In this document: one piece after another, positions 34,454 to 44,897 of the stretch
Position numbering within the stretch: the stretch's first letter is position 1
How the letters are laid out: every line of letters begins with the position of its first letter
Assembly: GCA_004352715.1 (NCBI GenBank)
Contig: SCFE01000036.1
Location: forward strand, 1,238,561-1,302,560
DNA from: Hofstenia miamia
Taxonomy: Eukaryota > Xenacoelomorpha > Acoela
Direction: 5' to 3'
DNA length: 64,000 nucleotides
Notes under the pieces: generated by a model
The model's input: only the letters and a program-made list of their open reading frames with translations
The model's database searches: none
What the model was told of the DNA's origin: nothing
Made by a program: the position numbers and the translations under genes

Positions 34454-35784
34454 CTGGTAAGATGTCTATCATTTTGATCAGTAACCGGTTAGGTATTTGT
34501 CCGTTGGGCATTAATATTTTCTCCGACATAGTGAAAAAATACATGTGGGGAGCTACAGCCGAAACAAAGCTTGCCATGTTTCATTCGGATAATGCCCCTA
34601 TGAGCACTAGGTGATTCATAGAATGAATACCTGGATCAACCCATCAATTCCTAGAGAGGATACAAAGGCACGACATCCCAATGAAAACCGAAGCCTTCTT
34701 CAAATCACATCAACTAAAGTATCCGGAGTGCGGATATGGACAATTCACCGAGTCCATTCGACAAGTCAACAAGGAGGGAAGAATTATTCCCATCACGATA
34801 TTTGATCAGGTGATGAGGACGCCTGAACAATTCTACAAGGAAGAGGAACTGCTAGCATCTTCTGCGATACAACTTTCACCAGAGGTACGCGATCTAATTG
34901 AGTGAGTGAACATGGAAAAGTTTGGTGGCCAAGTGCTCTCCCCCAAACTGACACCACAGTGGTCAATCAACAAAGACGAGCGAATACTTATGATCAAGCA
35001 CGACCCCAGTGAATTTGCGGAAGATCTCACGATCCAGGAGCGGATACTAGTTGACTGTCATGATAAAGACGTACTGTCAATCATGAAGTGGTGTCTTACT
35101 TAGATGTTCACAAAGGAAGAGCTGGTCATTCTACAGTCCCTGGGGCGACAAGTAGCTCTGGATGTAGAATGCACCACTGCTTGCGTCCGCATCTCTAGTA
35201 AACAGGTGGAAAACTTGCGACACAAAGGTTTGAGGAGCAAGTTCTGGGACACACTGAGAGGAGCGAGAATAAATTACCCAGTCACGATCGGAACTGCCAG
35301 TTTGGGAGCCACTGTAGGGTGCCAGGCGTTCGAGAAGAACATACGGACGTCAAACCTTTTGTGTATACCACCACCCACTGTCAAGACACCTCTCATTCAG
35401 CCCAAGTGGAAGGTACAAAAAAACAAGAGAAGGGTGGCCACTCATCTGCCTGATAAGCTTAATTTTGTTAACAGCAAGCAAGAAGCCATTCGGTTAAGCA
35501 GAACAGACAAGTACAAATCGGTGTGAGAAAAACTGGTAGCCGGAGGGAACCCCAAACGCATATTCATTGACGGGAAATTAAACATCAAAGACATTTTTAA
35601 CCAAGGTATGCCGGTGCATGTACAGCTGAGGAAGATACATGAAGAGATTTCGGCCATGCGGCCCCGAGTCCTGATTCTTTTTCAAACGGCAGGCAATCTC
35701 ATGTGGATTAACAACGTGGAGAATATAACCAGGTACTATGATGTTATCAAATGAATTGAAATCATCACAATGATCCGAGCCAAT

Positions 35785-37544
35785 GGGTGCGTTCGCGATC
35801 GCAAACCGGCACAACTGAACAGTTGGCTTTCAGTTGTCAACGTATTCGCGATAGCATTCCGTTGTTCACCAACCTATTCGCGCATCGCACCGGTATTGCA
35901 CTTAGCGTCAACTGTAGCATTCGCGCAATCCACCGGTTTGCAAAATCAGTGTGCACGAAACGCCAACTGATTCACTTTATAGTTGGGTTTGGCTGAAATC
36001 AATTAAATTTTATAAAAAGTCAAAAATTGAAGAATTATTTGATATATGTAAATTTGTAACACCCCATCTATTTGCATAACCTTGAATAATTAGCTAAAGA
36101 AACAGAAAATTTCAATTTTAACGAGGGATTGGTATAATAATACATTTTTAGAAATATAAATATATCAATCTGTTATTTATCAAACATGATATTTTTGATA
36201 TTTCTGATATTTTAATACTACAGTAATACAGATGTTTGTAAAATTTGTATTTTATGAAACCTATTTATCAATATTTTTTCAAAGTAACTATAGATTTGAG
36301 TTTGGCTGCTGTATTTTTTGGTTAATATCATTGTTTTGTACTCCTCTAACTAGACTTGTCAACGAGCCGAGCTTGAGCACAGTCTTTGATATACAACGAT
36401 CCCAAAACGAATCTATTTTAGGCAAAGCAAATGTACAGTTCTGCCTGTAAATTTGATTATCCAGATTCTTCTTATTTTTTCATTCAGTATGCCTTTCTTA
36501 TAATCATATTTAAGAAATGTTTATTAAATAATAGGAAGAGCTATGTAAAAAATACTTTGAGCCAAATATTTTTAAAAAATGTATTGAGCTAAAAGAAGCT
36601 TCATTCAAAGATTTTATGTAGCGAGCCGAACCGAGCTANNNNNNNNNNNNNNNNNNNNNNNNNNNNNNNNNNNNNNNNNNNNNNNNNNNNNNNNNNNNNN
36701 NNNNNNNNNNNNNNNNNNNNNNNNNNNNNNNNNNNNNNNNNNNNNNNNNNNNNNNNNNNNNNNNNNNNNNNNNNNNNNNNNNNNNNNNNNNNNNNNNNNN
36801 NNNNNNNNNNNNNNNNNNNNNNNNNNNNNNNNNNNNNNNNNNNNNNNNNNNNNNNNNNNNNNNNNNNNNNNNNNNNNNNNNNNNNNNNNNNNNNNNNNNN
36901 NNNNNNNNNNNNNNNNNNNNNNNNNNNNNNNNNNNNNNNNNNNNNNNNNNNNNNNNNNNNNNNNNNNNNNNAGGGCGGTGGATCGGGCCAAAAAAATTAT
37001 TGTTAATGCAAATCACAAATTACTACGAAATGAATTCTATTGTAAAGTGCTTTGAGTCTGAATCCGGCACCTAATTATGACATTGCTGGCTGCTGCTCAC
37101 TAGTGGCTTGTTATCATTATTAAACTATACGTACCTATACACTGCATAACATTTTAGTCGTATACGTACATTGTCTGTACACTAGAAGTGCTCTTCTTTT
37201 GTGGAAAGGTTATTCTCAATATTACACAAAAATCTTTAGGTAAAAAATTACGTATTTAACTAAAAAGGCAAAATTTTAAATTTTTTAGGTCGATAAATCG
37301 TCTTAGTAATAGGCGAATAAGAAACGAGCTTGTTAATAAGCAACATTTGATTGGCTAAGAGTAAATTAGGTTGACTACCGCTGCCATCGCGAATGTAGTG
37401 TGCACGAAATTTAATTGTTAAGTAAACAAACCTTTCCGCTGTTTACAGTTGGGTTTCAGTGGGCACTGAAAATGCAAACCGGTGGATGCGCGAATGCTCT
37501 AGTTGACACTTAGTGCAAAACCGGTGCGCTGCGCGAACGCACCC
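35785..37544. mobile_element. nested non-autonomous DNA transposon with long TIRs
   Basis: Ends are GGGTGCGTTCGCG and its inverse. The inverted ends continue for about 150 bp, sharing CACCGGT, 'tgcacttag', 'gtcaact', 'gcattcgcgc' and 'ccaccggtttgca'. The left end carries about 85 extra bases just inside the terminus. The flanking AAT at 35782-35784 and 37545-37547 would be a 3-bp target duplication. Removing the element plus one AAT rejoins the ORF4 frame. GG-starting ends and 3-bp duplication suggest PIF/Harbinger, though TAA/TTA targets are more usual. Its middle is an N gap, so a transposase could be hidden there. Visible parts have no meaningful ORF. Confidence 0.75.
36639..36971. other. 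assembly gap (333 N)
   Basis: A run of N inside the nested DNA transposon. Frames drawn across it are meaningless. Confidence 1.
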
Positions 37545-38015
37545 AATGTGTCTGATCCGGATCAAATGACTCTAAGCCAGGTGCAAGACTTCTGCTCACT
37601 ATTTGTTGATCACGCCACCACAATGGGCTCACTGATTGAAGTGTTCATTCATTTCTACCCAGATACGGAAATTTAGCACCGACGATGCCCACACATCGGA
37701 CACCGAACCCATGATGACTCTAATGATCGCCCTAAAGGGGCTCAAGCTGTATGAAAAATTCTATGATACCTTCACCCATTGTTTAAATAACCTGAGACAA
37801 AATTGCCCAATCAGTTCGAGGATGCCAACTATTAAATTCTTCCAGTTAAAGAACGATGTGGTTACTCAATGAGAGGTGCTGATGCAAGTTACAAGGGAGC
37901 CACAGTATGCCGAAGTTTAACCGTGGGAAGGCGACCTCACCGTCAAGATGGTAACAGCTACCCAAAACATAGTCTCTGGGCCCGCTCTCCAGCTATTGTC
38001 CGAAAATTAATTTGA

Positions 38016-38027
38016 GCAAGGGGGGCG
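38016..38027 (+). other. gypsy polypurine tract
   Basis: GCAAGGGGGGCG lies directly before the TGTAGA that starts the 3' LTR, the place and composition of a plus-strand primer. The CG at its end is slightly unusual. Confidence 0.75.
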
Positions 38028-38678
38028 TGTAGAGTCACTTAGGCAAAATTTGCGAAATACTATAGAGCATTTATTTTAATTTTTGTATTTACGTCAGTGT
38101 GACGTCACATTTATAATTTTGATCTTAGTTTGCTATCGCTAGTTTGTTTTCCCCTCGATGGTGCTGATTTGTATTGCTCAAATTAAATTTGCGAGGGAAA
38201 CGAATTTGTCTAGCATGATTAAATTACGTTAACAATTCAAGTTAAACACATACATGCACTTATAAATTACAACACTGTGATGATACTATGCCGTTGGCTA
38301 ATGCGAATGTCTGGCAATTACAGACTATTAACTAGTGAGATGAGAGATAATAATGAAAATGAGATGCTTTACTTTTCAATGTGAGATAGAAATTAAAATT
38401 GAGACAAATAGGGTAGCAGCAGTCACTCAGGTTAAGCACTTTCATTCATTCTGGATACTTCGCTTCGGCTGGAAGCCATACAAATTGGTCATCTTGGAGT
38501 TTACCTAAAGTAACTACTTACTTGGATGAATTATCAATGTTATATCTATAAGTTCTTTGCTATTTCTGCTATTCTAATTTCTGGAATTGTGGCTGTCTTT
38601 GTATGAACACTACCTAAAACCTTCTGCGGAGTCAATTAGTTTTCTAGTTAAATTACCATTCCAGCCCACGATTCTACA
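38028..38678 (+). repeat. gypsy 3' LTR, promoter-deleted
   Basis: Begins TGTAGA and ends TCTACA, a perfect 6-bp inverted pair. It is 651 bp long. It matches the 5' LTR closely; most of the few differences are CG against TG or CA. It lacks the 294 bp that hold the TATA box in the 5' LTR, with the junction at about 38240. A TGACGTCA is present at 38099-38106. Confidence 0.9.
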
Positions 38679-40127
38679 CTATGTAGGTCATCATCTACCA
38701 ACGAAGTGATGTTGAGATGAAGGGATTATTCAACATCCACACTCAGCTTAAAATTATTTTTTAAAATCAGGTCATGTACCTGTATATATAATGTGTACAC
38801 TATTAAATTACCTTCTTATATTACAAATTTTGTGTACTTGCTGTTTGTGCGCTAGTAATTGTAAAATCTTAAAATTAATAACAATCTCGTTTTTGTTTAA
38901 ACATTGGCCTTCAGTGATTTTTATCGCATAATGTTACAGTTGAAACAGTATCAACATAAATTTGTGGCAGAAACAAGGTTTAATTAAATTTATTACGATT
39001 GTGATAAGTTGAAAAATACGATATTGAAAATATATACTTTTTTAAAGTTTTGCCAGCTCTGATATTTAGAGAAGTCGATTGTTCGCACTAGAGAAAATTG
39101 AAGCATATAAGAAATTGAGTTTTACTGTTTTCACCTGATTTCTGTTCCCATATTTCTTCTATCTTTTGCTATTGCCCATATTTATCTTTTCATTTTTTCT
39201 GGTTTTTCTCTAATCAATGTGGCTCTTACCCCACTCAATCCAGAGTCTCTCTTCATTTCTAAAATCTTTTGGAAACAACTTGATGGTAGATCTGTCGACC
39301 CATTTCTGTGAAAGTCCACAATACTTTTTTGATAATTCTTAGTGCTGTAATTACCATATACTCTACCCATTTCATTTGTTGATAAATGTGATAAAAATAT
39401 TTAATAACAATTCATGTCTATATTCGAATGAAATTTTTAAATCATTCTTTTTTGTTTCATTGCAATTTAAACATCTTGCTTTTTGATTTTTACCCAAAAC
39501 CGTTCTTTAACTTTGTTTGTACTTTGCAGTTGATTAGATTGTTAGCTGTACTTTGGAATAATGAATCAGTCGTCCGTCAGTAGTTTTTGTTTGGATGGCA
39601 AAGAAATTAGAATTGACACTTTTTTATAAAGTGGGCTTTCCAGTTTGATCCATTAGAGATCATCTAACTTAGTAGTTCGTCTTGGGAAGACCTTTATTTT
39701 TTTAATAACTTCGATTATCTTTTTTCCAACAAAGAAATTGTAATGTTCAAATTCCAACTATGCTGTTAGTTACATGCATTTATTATAATGTTTGAAGAAT
39801 GAAGAATTTCATAAGTTTCTTGCATAAAACATTGGTAATCCAGTGAGGTTGTACAAATTGTGGATTGCTATCTTTGCAGACTATACCAAATTTCAACAAA
39901 ATGATTAGTTTCAAAATATAGAATGCGTTTCGTGAGCTAGTTTTTGGAAAAATAAATAATTTAATTGTATAGCCAACAATAATCGTATTTATCTAAATCT
40001 ATTTCGCAATTACTTTATTGTTAAGTGTAATTCTTTTTTGCTCTGCAATTTACAGATGCTCGTGAATCATAATTATGACTAAGTCCAATTTTAGTAATTC
40101 TTTTAATGGAGGCATATTTTGTTACAA
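38679..40127. other. intergenic, nothing recognised
   Basis: About 1.45 kb of AT-rich sequence between gypsy and the MITE. No convincing frame, and a 62-codon minus frame at 39182-39370 has no motif. It probably includes upstream control DNA of the RMDN gene. Confidence 0.4.
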
Positions 40128-40362
40128 TACAAGGTGTCCACAAAGTCTGGACAATAAAATTTCATAATTTCGCCACTATCTACATAAATGAACTTCTTTC
40201 CGGATAAAGTACATTAAATTTTTAAATTAAGCCTCCATAGTCACTGAGAACTATAAGTTTAAATCTTTCTTGAAGCATGGATGCAAAAAATATAAATAAT
40301 TTTAAAGCCTACATTGAGAAATAGTTAATTTTCTTGTGTCCAGACTTTACGGACACCCTGTA
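40128..40362. mobile_element. Tc1/mariner-type MITE, 231 bp
   Basis: 40130-40360 has inverted ends of about 22 bp: 'caaggtgtccacaaagtctg' against the inverse 'cagggtgtccgtaaagtctg', both continuing 'gaca'. A TA dinucleotide flanks each side (40128-40129 and 40361-40362), the mariner target. There is no ORF inside. It lies about 95 bp upstream of the RMDN start codon, so it may overlap that gene's promoter or 5' UTR. Confidence 0.8.
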
Positions 40363-40455
40363 CAGATATATATTATATTGGAGATACTAGGTTAAAAATT
40401 AATTTAATTCATTTCATACTTTAAGATTAAGTATACACTGTTTTTAGTTTTATAT

Positions 40456-40769
40456 ATGCGGCTATTTTTCACAAGATTGTTCACATTTGCTAAAATAGCA
40501 TTGTACTATCAAAATCGTAGGAGGTATCCAATTAAATATCCTCTTTTGTTGTCACTGGGCTTCGGATTCTCTACTTCAAAACCTATCACTGCAGAACATG
40601 TCGATAAAAATAATGAAAATCTTATTTCTAAGGTTGATGAATTTTATAAAGAAAACAAAATGCAAGAAATTTATGATACTCTCTATGAATTCAGGGAATG
40701 CGATGATGCTAACGTACTTTGGCGACTAGCGAGAGCAGCAAGAGATATTGCATATCTGACTACAACAAA
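40456..40769 (+). CDS. RMDN1: RMDN-family gene, exon 1 (regulator of microtubule dynamics)
   Basis: Three exons (40456-40769, 41552-41747, 42006-42344) join in frame to a 282-residue protein, a little shorter than mammalian RMDN1. RMDN proteins are TPR-like helical-repeat proteins linked to microtubules, spindle poles and mitochondria. This exon starts at the first in-frame ATG and encodes a basic, hydrophobic N-terminus (residues 1-42, plausible mitochondrial or membrane targeting). A linker and the family hallmark 'VLWRLARAARDIAYL' follow. The donor is AAA|GTAAGT; the exon ends in phase 2. Start and length are inferred. Which paralogue (RMDN1, 2 or 3) is less certain, but the short length favours RMDN1. 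Confidence 0.88.
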
Positions 40770-41551
40770 GTAAGTGCTTTTTCGAAAGTTCTAAATAGAT
40801 AAATTATACATCAATTTAAAAGTTTATTATTTAATATTTGTATTTGCATGAGAAGTATGAACCTCTACTTTCTCAGGTGGACAAAAAAGTATAATCAGTA
40901 ATTGTCAGAATGCTATCCCCACAGCCAACTCGAAATTTTTTTAGGATTTAAAGCTATAAACTTTACGTGTCGTTAATATGTGCCCTCAAACATCTCGCTT
41001 TCATTGTTCTCAGCCCTTTTACGTTTTCTAGTAGAAATTTAATCAAAACTGAAATAGTATTTTCGCAAACTGATCACGACAGAATATTGAAACATTTAAT
41101 GCTAAAATAAGCAGATATCAAAGGCAAAACGCGTAGTTATTCATTTTCAGAAGCAAGTTATTCTGGTTATGATCCTGAGCGAATCAACTATTTCAATGTT
41201 TCGATTTGATAAACGCGTTTTTATAGTTCGCAAAGTGTTTTCGAATCGTTCTCGTGTTGTGTTTAAACTGAGAACTCCCTGCGTCGTCATTTTCATAAAC
41301 CTTGAGGGGGGGTTCCCTGAGATACGGCCCTACCAACACTTCAATGTGAAAATATGAATGCCATATTTGAATATTATGTAGAAATGTAAGCATGTTTGCT
41401 CGGCTTAATTTCTACTTAAATATCAATTACTATAAACATTCTGTTTAATTTGAATTTATATGTCCCAGAATGTGAATCACAATTTTTCCCGTCGGTGTAA
41501 TGTAAGACCAAGTCTCTAATAACTATCAATACTGCAATGTGTTACATTTAG
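40770..41551 (+). other. RMDN intron 1
   Basis: 782 bp, GTAAGT...ACATTTAG. It contains no recognisable repeat; a 62-codon frame inside shows no motif. Confidence 0.85.
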
Positions 41552-41747
41552 CAAAGCCGATAAAAAGAAACTGAGTTATTTTTCTTATGAAGTAATCCAA
41601 AGGGCATTAGTGATTGATCCAGAAAATTCCCCTGCGTGTAAATGGATGGGTATTATTCTTCAAGATATTTCTAAAGAATATGAAGGTATTAAAGCCCTAA
41701 TTCAAAACTCTCTCAAAATCAAAGAGTACTTTGAGGCTGCAGTTAAG
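41552..41747 (+). CDS. RMDN1: RMDN-family gene, exon 2
   Basis: Acceptor TTTAG|C, donor AAG|GTACTT. It takes one base to complete the split codon from exon 1 and ends at a codon boundary. It encodes the first TPR-like helices: 'LSYFSYEVIQRALVIDPE', 'CKWMGIILQDI' and 'EYEGIKALIQNSLKIKEYFE', which correspond to the conserved YEGIK-A-I--A--IKEHFE block of the family. No internal stop. The exon sequence is uninterrupted and shows no decay, unlike the surrounding repeats. Confidence 0.88.
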
Positions 41748-42005
41748 GTACTTAATTATTTTACAAGCAGTTATTTACAAGTTATACAATATAAAACTGT
41801 TGTCTGATGAAGTTATAAAAAATTTTTAATGAAAATTTTCTTGTACCTCGGTGAACCAACTATAAAAGTACCCGTTTTTATGGCGAAGTGCAACAAGTTT
41901 AATAGACAACTTGTCATTAGGTAAAATATGCAATAATCACTATGTATGGCCATTATAAAAGCTTCAAATTTTAATTAACTTTAATATTTGCATTAAACGT
42001 TTTAG
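41748..42005 (+). other. RMDN intron 2
   Basis: 258 bp, GTACTT...TTTTAG, AT-rich, no features. Confidence 0.85.
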
Positions 42006-42344
42006 TACAACCCCAATGATGCTACCAGTTGTTTTCTTGTTGGACAATGGTGCTTCTACATTGCAGAGATGGGTTGGCATGAAAGAGCATTTGCTAGTGC
42101 TTTCTTTGCAACACCACCTGTTTCTAGTTATGAAGAGGCTCTCAAATGGTTTAAGAGTGCTGAAGACATTGACCCAGATTTCTATCCCGAAAATCAATTA
42201 TGCTTAGGTAAAACACTTCTCAGATTAGGAAATAAAGCGGAGGCAAGACATTGGCTTGAAAAGGCAGCCGCTTCTAAAATTGTTTACGATAAAGATATTT
42301 CAGCGGTAGAAGAAGCAAAGAGATTATTGAAATCTTTTAAATAA
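42006..42344 (+). CDS. RMDN1: RMDN-family gene, exon 3 and stop
   Basis: Acceptor TTTTAG|TAC, in phase 0. It encodes 'YNPNDATSCFLVGQWCFYIA', the diagnostic 'FFATPPVSSYEEALKWFKSA' and 'DFYPENQLCLGKTLLRLGNK', the last TPR-like repeat, and a charged C-terminus ending at TAA 42342-42344. These blocks match the family's NPKDA--LMG-W, FATPPSSTYEKAL and NLL-LGKTYL-L signatures. No canonical AATAAA is seen in the next 150 bp. Confidence 0.9.
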   Translation, partial: YNPNDATSCFLVGQWCFYIAEMGWHERAFASAFFATPPVSSYEEALKWFKSAEDIDPDFYPENQLCLGKTLLRLGNKAEARHWLEKAAASKIVYDKDISAVEEAKRLLKSFK

Positions 42345-43449
42345 GTAGATTTTATAAATTTTTGTATATATTTGCTAAGGTTTATAAATATTGGTATTTA
42401 GTTTGTAGCGTTTTTTGATAGTATAAAATATTCCTTATTGACATCATTTTTAGTACAATTTGGAAACTAAATGAATTAGTTGCTTAGAATTCGGAATTAT
42501 AAACACAAGTTTTTGAAGACTAGAAGTTTTTACAAATATTTAGATTCAAATTGTTGAATCTTGAATTTTTATAGGGTCTTCCATTAGAAACTAACTCTTG
42601 CGTCACGTGTTGAAAAACAAACCTGAGCCTCAGGCATTTTTTATTCAAAACAGTTATTTAAAGGCTTATAACTCTCAAACTAATAACTAAATCCTGTCAC
42701 AACCGAAAACAACTGTGAAGTTGCTGAATCCTTTACAATGTATGTTTTTGTACACAAACGCATAATGCAAACAAACATTGAAAACCATAATGCGTTTTGA
42801 TCATAGATATTTTACTCCCATGATTTCTATTATTAATTTAAATGGTAAAATTTTCACTACGATTGTTTAACAATGCTTTCAATTACTTTGGAACATTTTG
42901 TGGTGTTAAAATTTCATTAATCAACATTCCTCTAACAAGGCCTATAATGCAAATAGAAAACATTTAGTTATGGTTTGCATTGAAAATTATGCCTTGGTTT
43001 CATTTTATAGCCTTTCATTTTTCGAAATTCTCTAGAAATCTCTGTTTTTATTGGACTTTTTTTCATAATGGCTATCTTTGTCAGCCTTGACCCTATCTGC
43101 ATATTTTTTGCGTCAAAAGTTGCATAACAAGTTAAAGAAAAACTCATAGAAGAATGGTTTACTTAAAAATCGGTCTCTAAGTTATATCTAAAAACATGGA
43201 AGAGGTCAGATTGACTCCAGGTAAAATAGGGTTAAAAATCAATTATTTTTCGAATTGTATTATACTTTCTAATATCACGTCAAATTTCAAACCTATTTTT
43301 GTAGATTCAAATTGTTTGTTAGACGTGGAAAATTTCGGCTGATTACAGCATTGTGTGCAAAGGTATGCAATTAAAACTTACATAACTCCACTTCCTTAGC
43401 CATTTTAATTTATTGAAAGAAATTTCTTTATTAGTGTTTTGTATGGCTT
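42345..43449. other. intergenic, nothing recognised
   Basis: AT-rich sequence downstream of RMDN. A CCTGAGCCTCAGG palindrome lies at 42622-42634, without known meaning. No gene supported. Confidence 0.4.
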
Positions 43450-43545
43450 GTATCACTTTTTCGACACTATTCAGATAAACTATCAGTTGTTTATTGTAAA
43501 TATTTATCAGGGAGAAAATTATCTTATTTGTGTAATCTCCAGTCT
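43450..43545 (+). repeat. LINE 3'-end fragment
   Basis: Shares 'cactattcagataaactatcag' style sequence and a TCTTATTTG end with the 3' UTR of the LINE at 45700-45779 ('cgctattcagataaattatc', 'tcttatctta'). It is therefore a 5'-truncated scrap of the same LINE family. Confidence 0.6.
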
Positions 43546-43822
43546 GACACTTAACACTAGTAGGGCCAAATAAATTTTACTACTAAACGGGCCAAAGTGT
43601 GTCAATTGACCCATCCTACTATTTTAAGTTCAGAAAATATCAATCAAAAACTAAAAAGATTACAATGTTGTGTCTTTTACCAAATGTAAAGTACTGGTAG
43701 TGTTACATCTCTAACCATTCAAAAATAAATTTTTAAGTAGGGCTGAAGTTCTCCATCATTAATTACAACGTATAATTTGTGCATGAGTAGTAAGGGACAG
43801 ACACGAGTACGTTCCAATGGGA

Positions 43823-43930
43823 CACTCTACCTACAGCTTTTGCCATGTGGAAATGAAGTGATTGTATTGGACGCCATCTAGTGACGAAATATTTTTGACA
43901 AAACTAAATTAAACAAATTAATTCAGACCA
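43823..43930 (-). mobile_element. short dispersed repeat copy B (~108 bp)
   Basis: Its reverse complement matches 12138-12262. It is absent from the homologous position near 57495 in the right arm, where the two flanks ('cacaagtac' and 'ggaatttttgatttttag') are almost joined. It is therefore a discrete inserted unit. It contains 'cactagatggcgtcc'. Confidence 0.6.
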
Positions 43931-44897
43931 AACCGGGAATTTTTTATTTTTAGAATTTAGGCAAACTGATATTTTTGATGACAAATTTCACTGAAGGCGC
44001 ATTTGTTGTAACAATGTTTAAACATGCAACACTATGCTTCAAGAAAAATAATTCATAGATCCAAAATCCAGAAAATGATGTGTCATTTGCATTATAATGT
44101 GTTTCTAAGCGCGTTAATATTGATCAAAGCAAATATGCAAGAGGTAAAAAACACCAATTTCTTTAGTAATTGTGTGTAAATTGTACTAAATGTAAAAGCA
44201 TACATTACACAATGACTCCATGTGGTGAAGTTCTTAAGAAGTGTTTGTTGTAACAATGTTTAATCATGCAACAAGGAAAATAATTGATAGACGTGAAACT
44301 CGTTTTCTGGTAATATCCAAATACAAAGTGGAGAAATATTTGGCTAAGCTTAAGAACTATAGTCGCATGAAATAGACGTACATTTTCAAAAACAAGATAG
44401 AAATATCTGCCAAACTTAATAAGTATATTAAATATACAATTGATAAATCAATAAGAAATTGAAATGTTTGATATACATGACAAAAGCAATTTCGTTTTCA
44501 CCAAAATACATGATATACATGACATTTACCATTCTTAAGCATTACACACATGTGAAACAAAACGTATTGTATATGAGCTGTTTTTTGTGCAGACAAAGTT
44601 GTTCAGAGGTCGTATTTGACCAGGGAAATCATGACGCCCAAACTTGTTATCCAGATTATTCATTACATTGTAAGCTGATGTATCCATAATAGTAATGCAT
44701 TAATTCGCCCAGCCAAAATCACTTGTGCTTCCATGTTGAATTAGTCTTTCTAAGTGTGTAAATGTTTGTAAATTGGTAAACAAAGTTAGTTAATAGTGTA
44801 TTATTCACACACAAAATACAGACGCATGGTAATTTGATCTTTTAACATTTAAAATGAAAAATCCGCTTGAATTTCCTGCACAAAAAACCATTATTAG

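Larger units (their letters stand above)
34461..38010 (+). pseudogene. gypsy ORF4, unidentified, split by a nested transposon
   Basis: ATG at 34461, seven bases after the ORF3 stop and in a different frame, suggesting coupled or reinitiated translation. One frame runs to 35784, broken only by TGA at 34612, 34624, 34903, 35524 and 35752 and TAG at 35101. A DNA transposon then interrupts it (35785-37544). It resumes at 37545 ('VSDPDQMTLSQVQDF'), with one frameshift and TAA/TAG/TGA stops, reaching the polypurine tract. The ancestral length was about 600 residues. Parts read like a soluble globular protein ('IFIDGKLNIKDIFN', 'LRKIHEEISAMRPRVLILFQ'). No membrane segment, zinc finger or known catalytic motif is evident. 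Function unknown. Confidence 0.5.
26379..38678 (+). mobile_element. Ty3/gypsy LTR retrotransposon with extra 3' ORFs, nested insertion
   Basis: A 12.3-kb element: 5' LTR, tRNA-Arg primer site, gag, pol in the order protease-RT-RNase H-integrase (the gypsy order), two unidentified frames, polypurine tract, 3' LTR. Without the 1.76-kb nested transposon it is about 10.5 kb, long for the family. The LTRs are close to identical outside one 294-bp length difference, so insertion was fairly recent, yet the coding regions hold several stops and frameshifts. A decayed relative lies at 12.3-15.1 kb on the other strand. Confidence 0.9.

Noticed and set aside
33713-35754. In-frame TGA read as a sense codon (alternative genetic code or selenocysteine)
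   Set aside because: The two apparently live genes do not need it. TGA also appears at the conserved Arg of a LINE RGVPQG motif, and the same elements carry frameshifts and TAG/TAA. CGA decay is simpler.
36614-37016. Long frames across the N gap
   Set aside because: They consist of unknown residues and have no content.
33320-38010. Gypsy ORF3/ORF4 as an envelope gene
   Set aside because: Position fits, but there is no signal peptide, furin site, Cys-rich ectodomain or membrane anchor.
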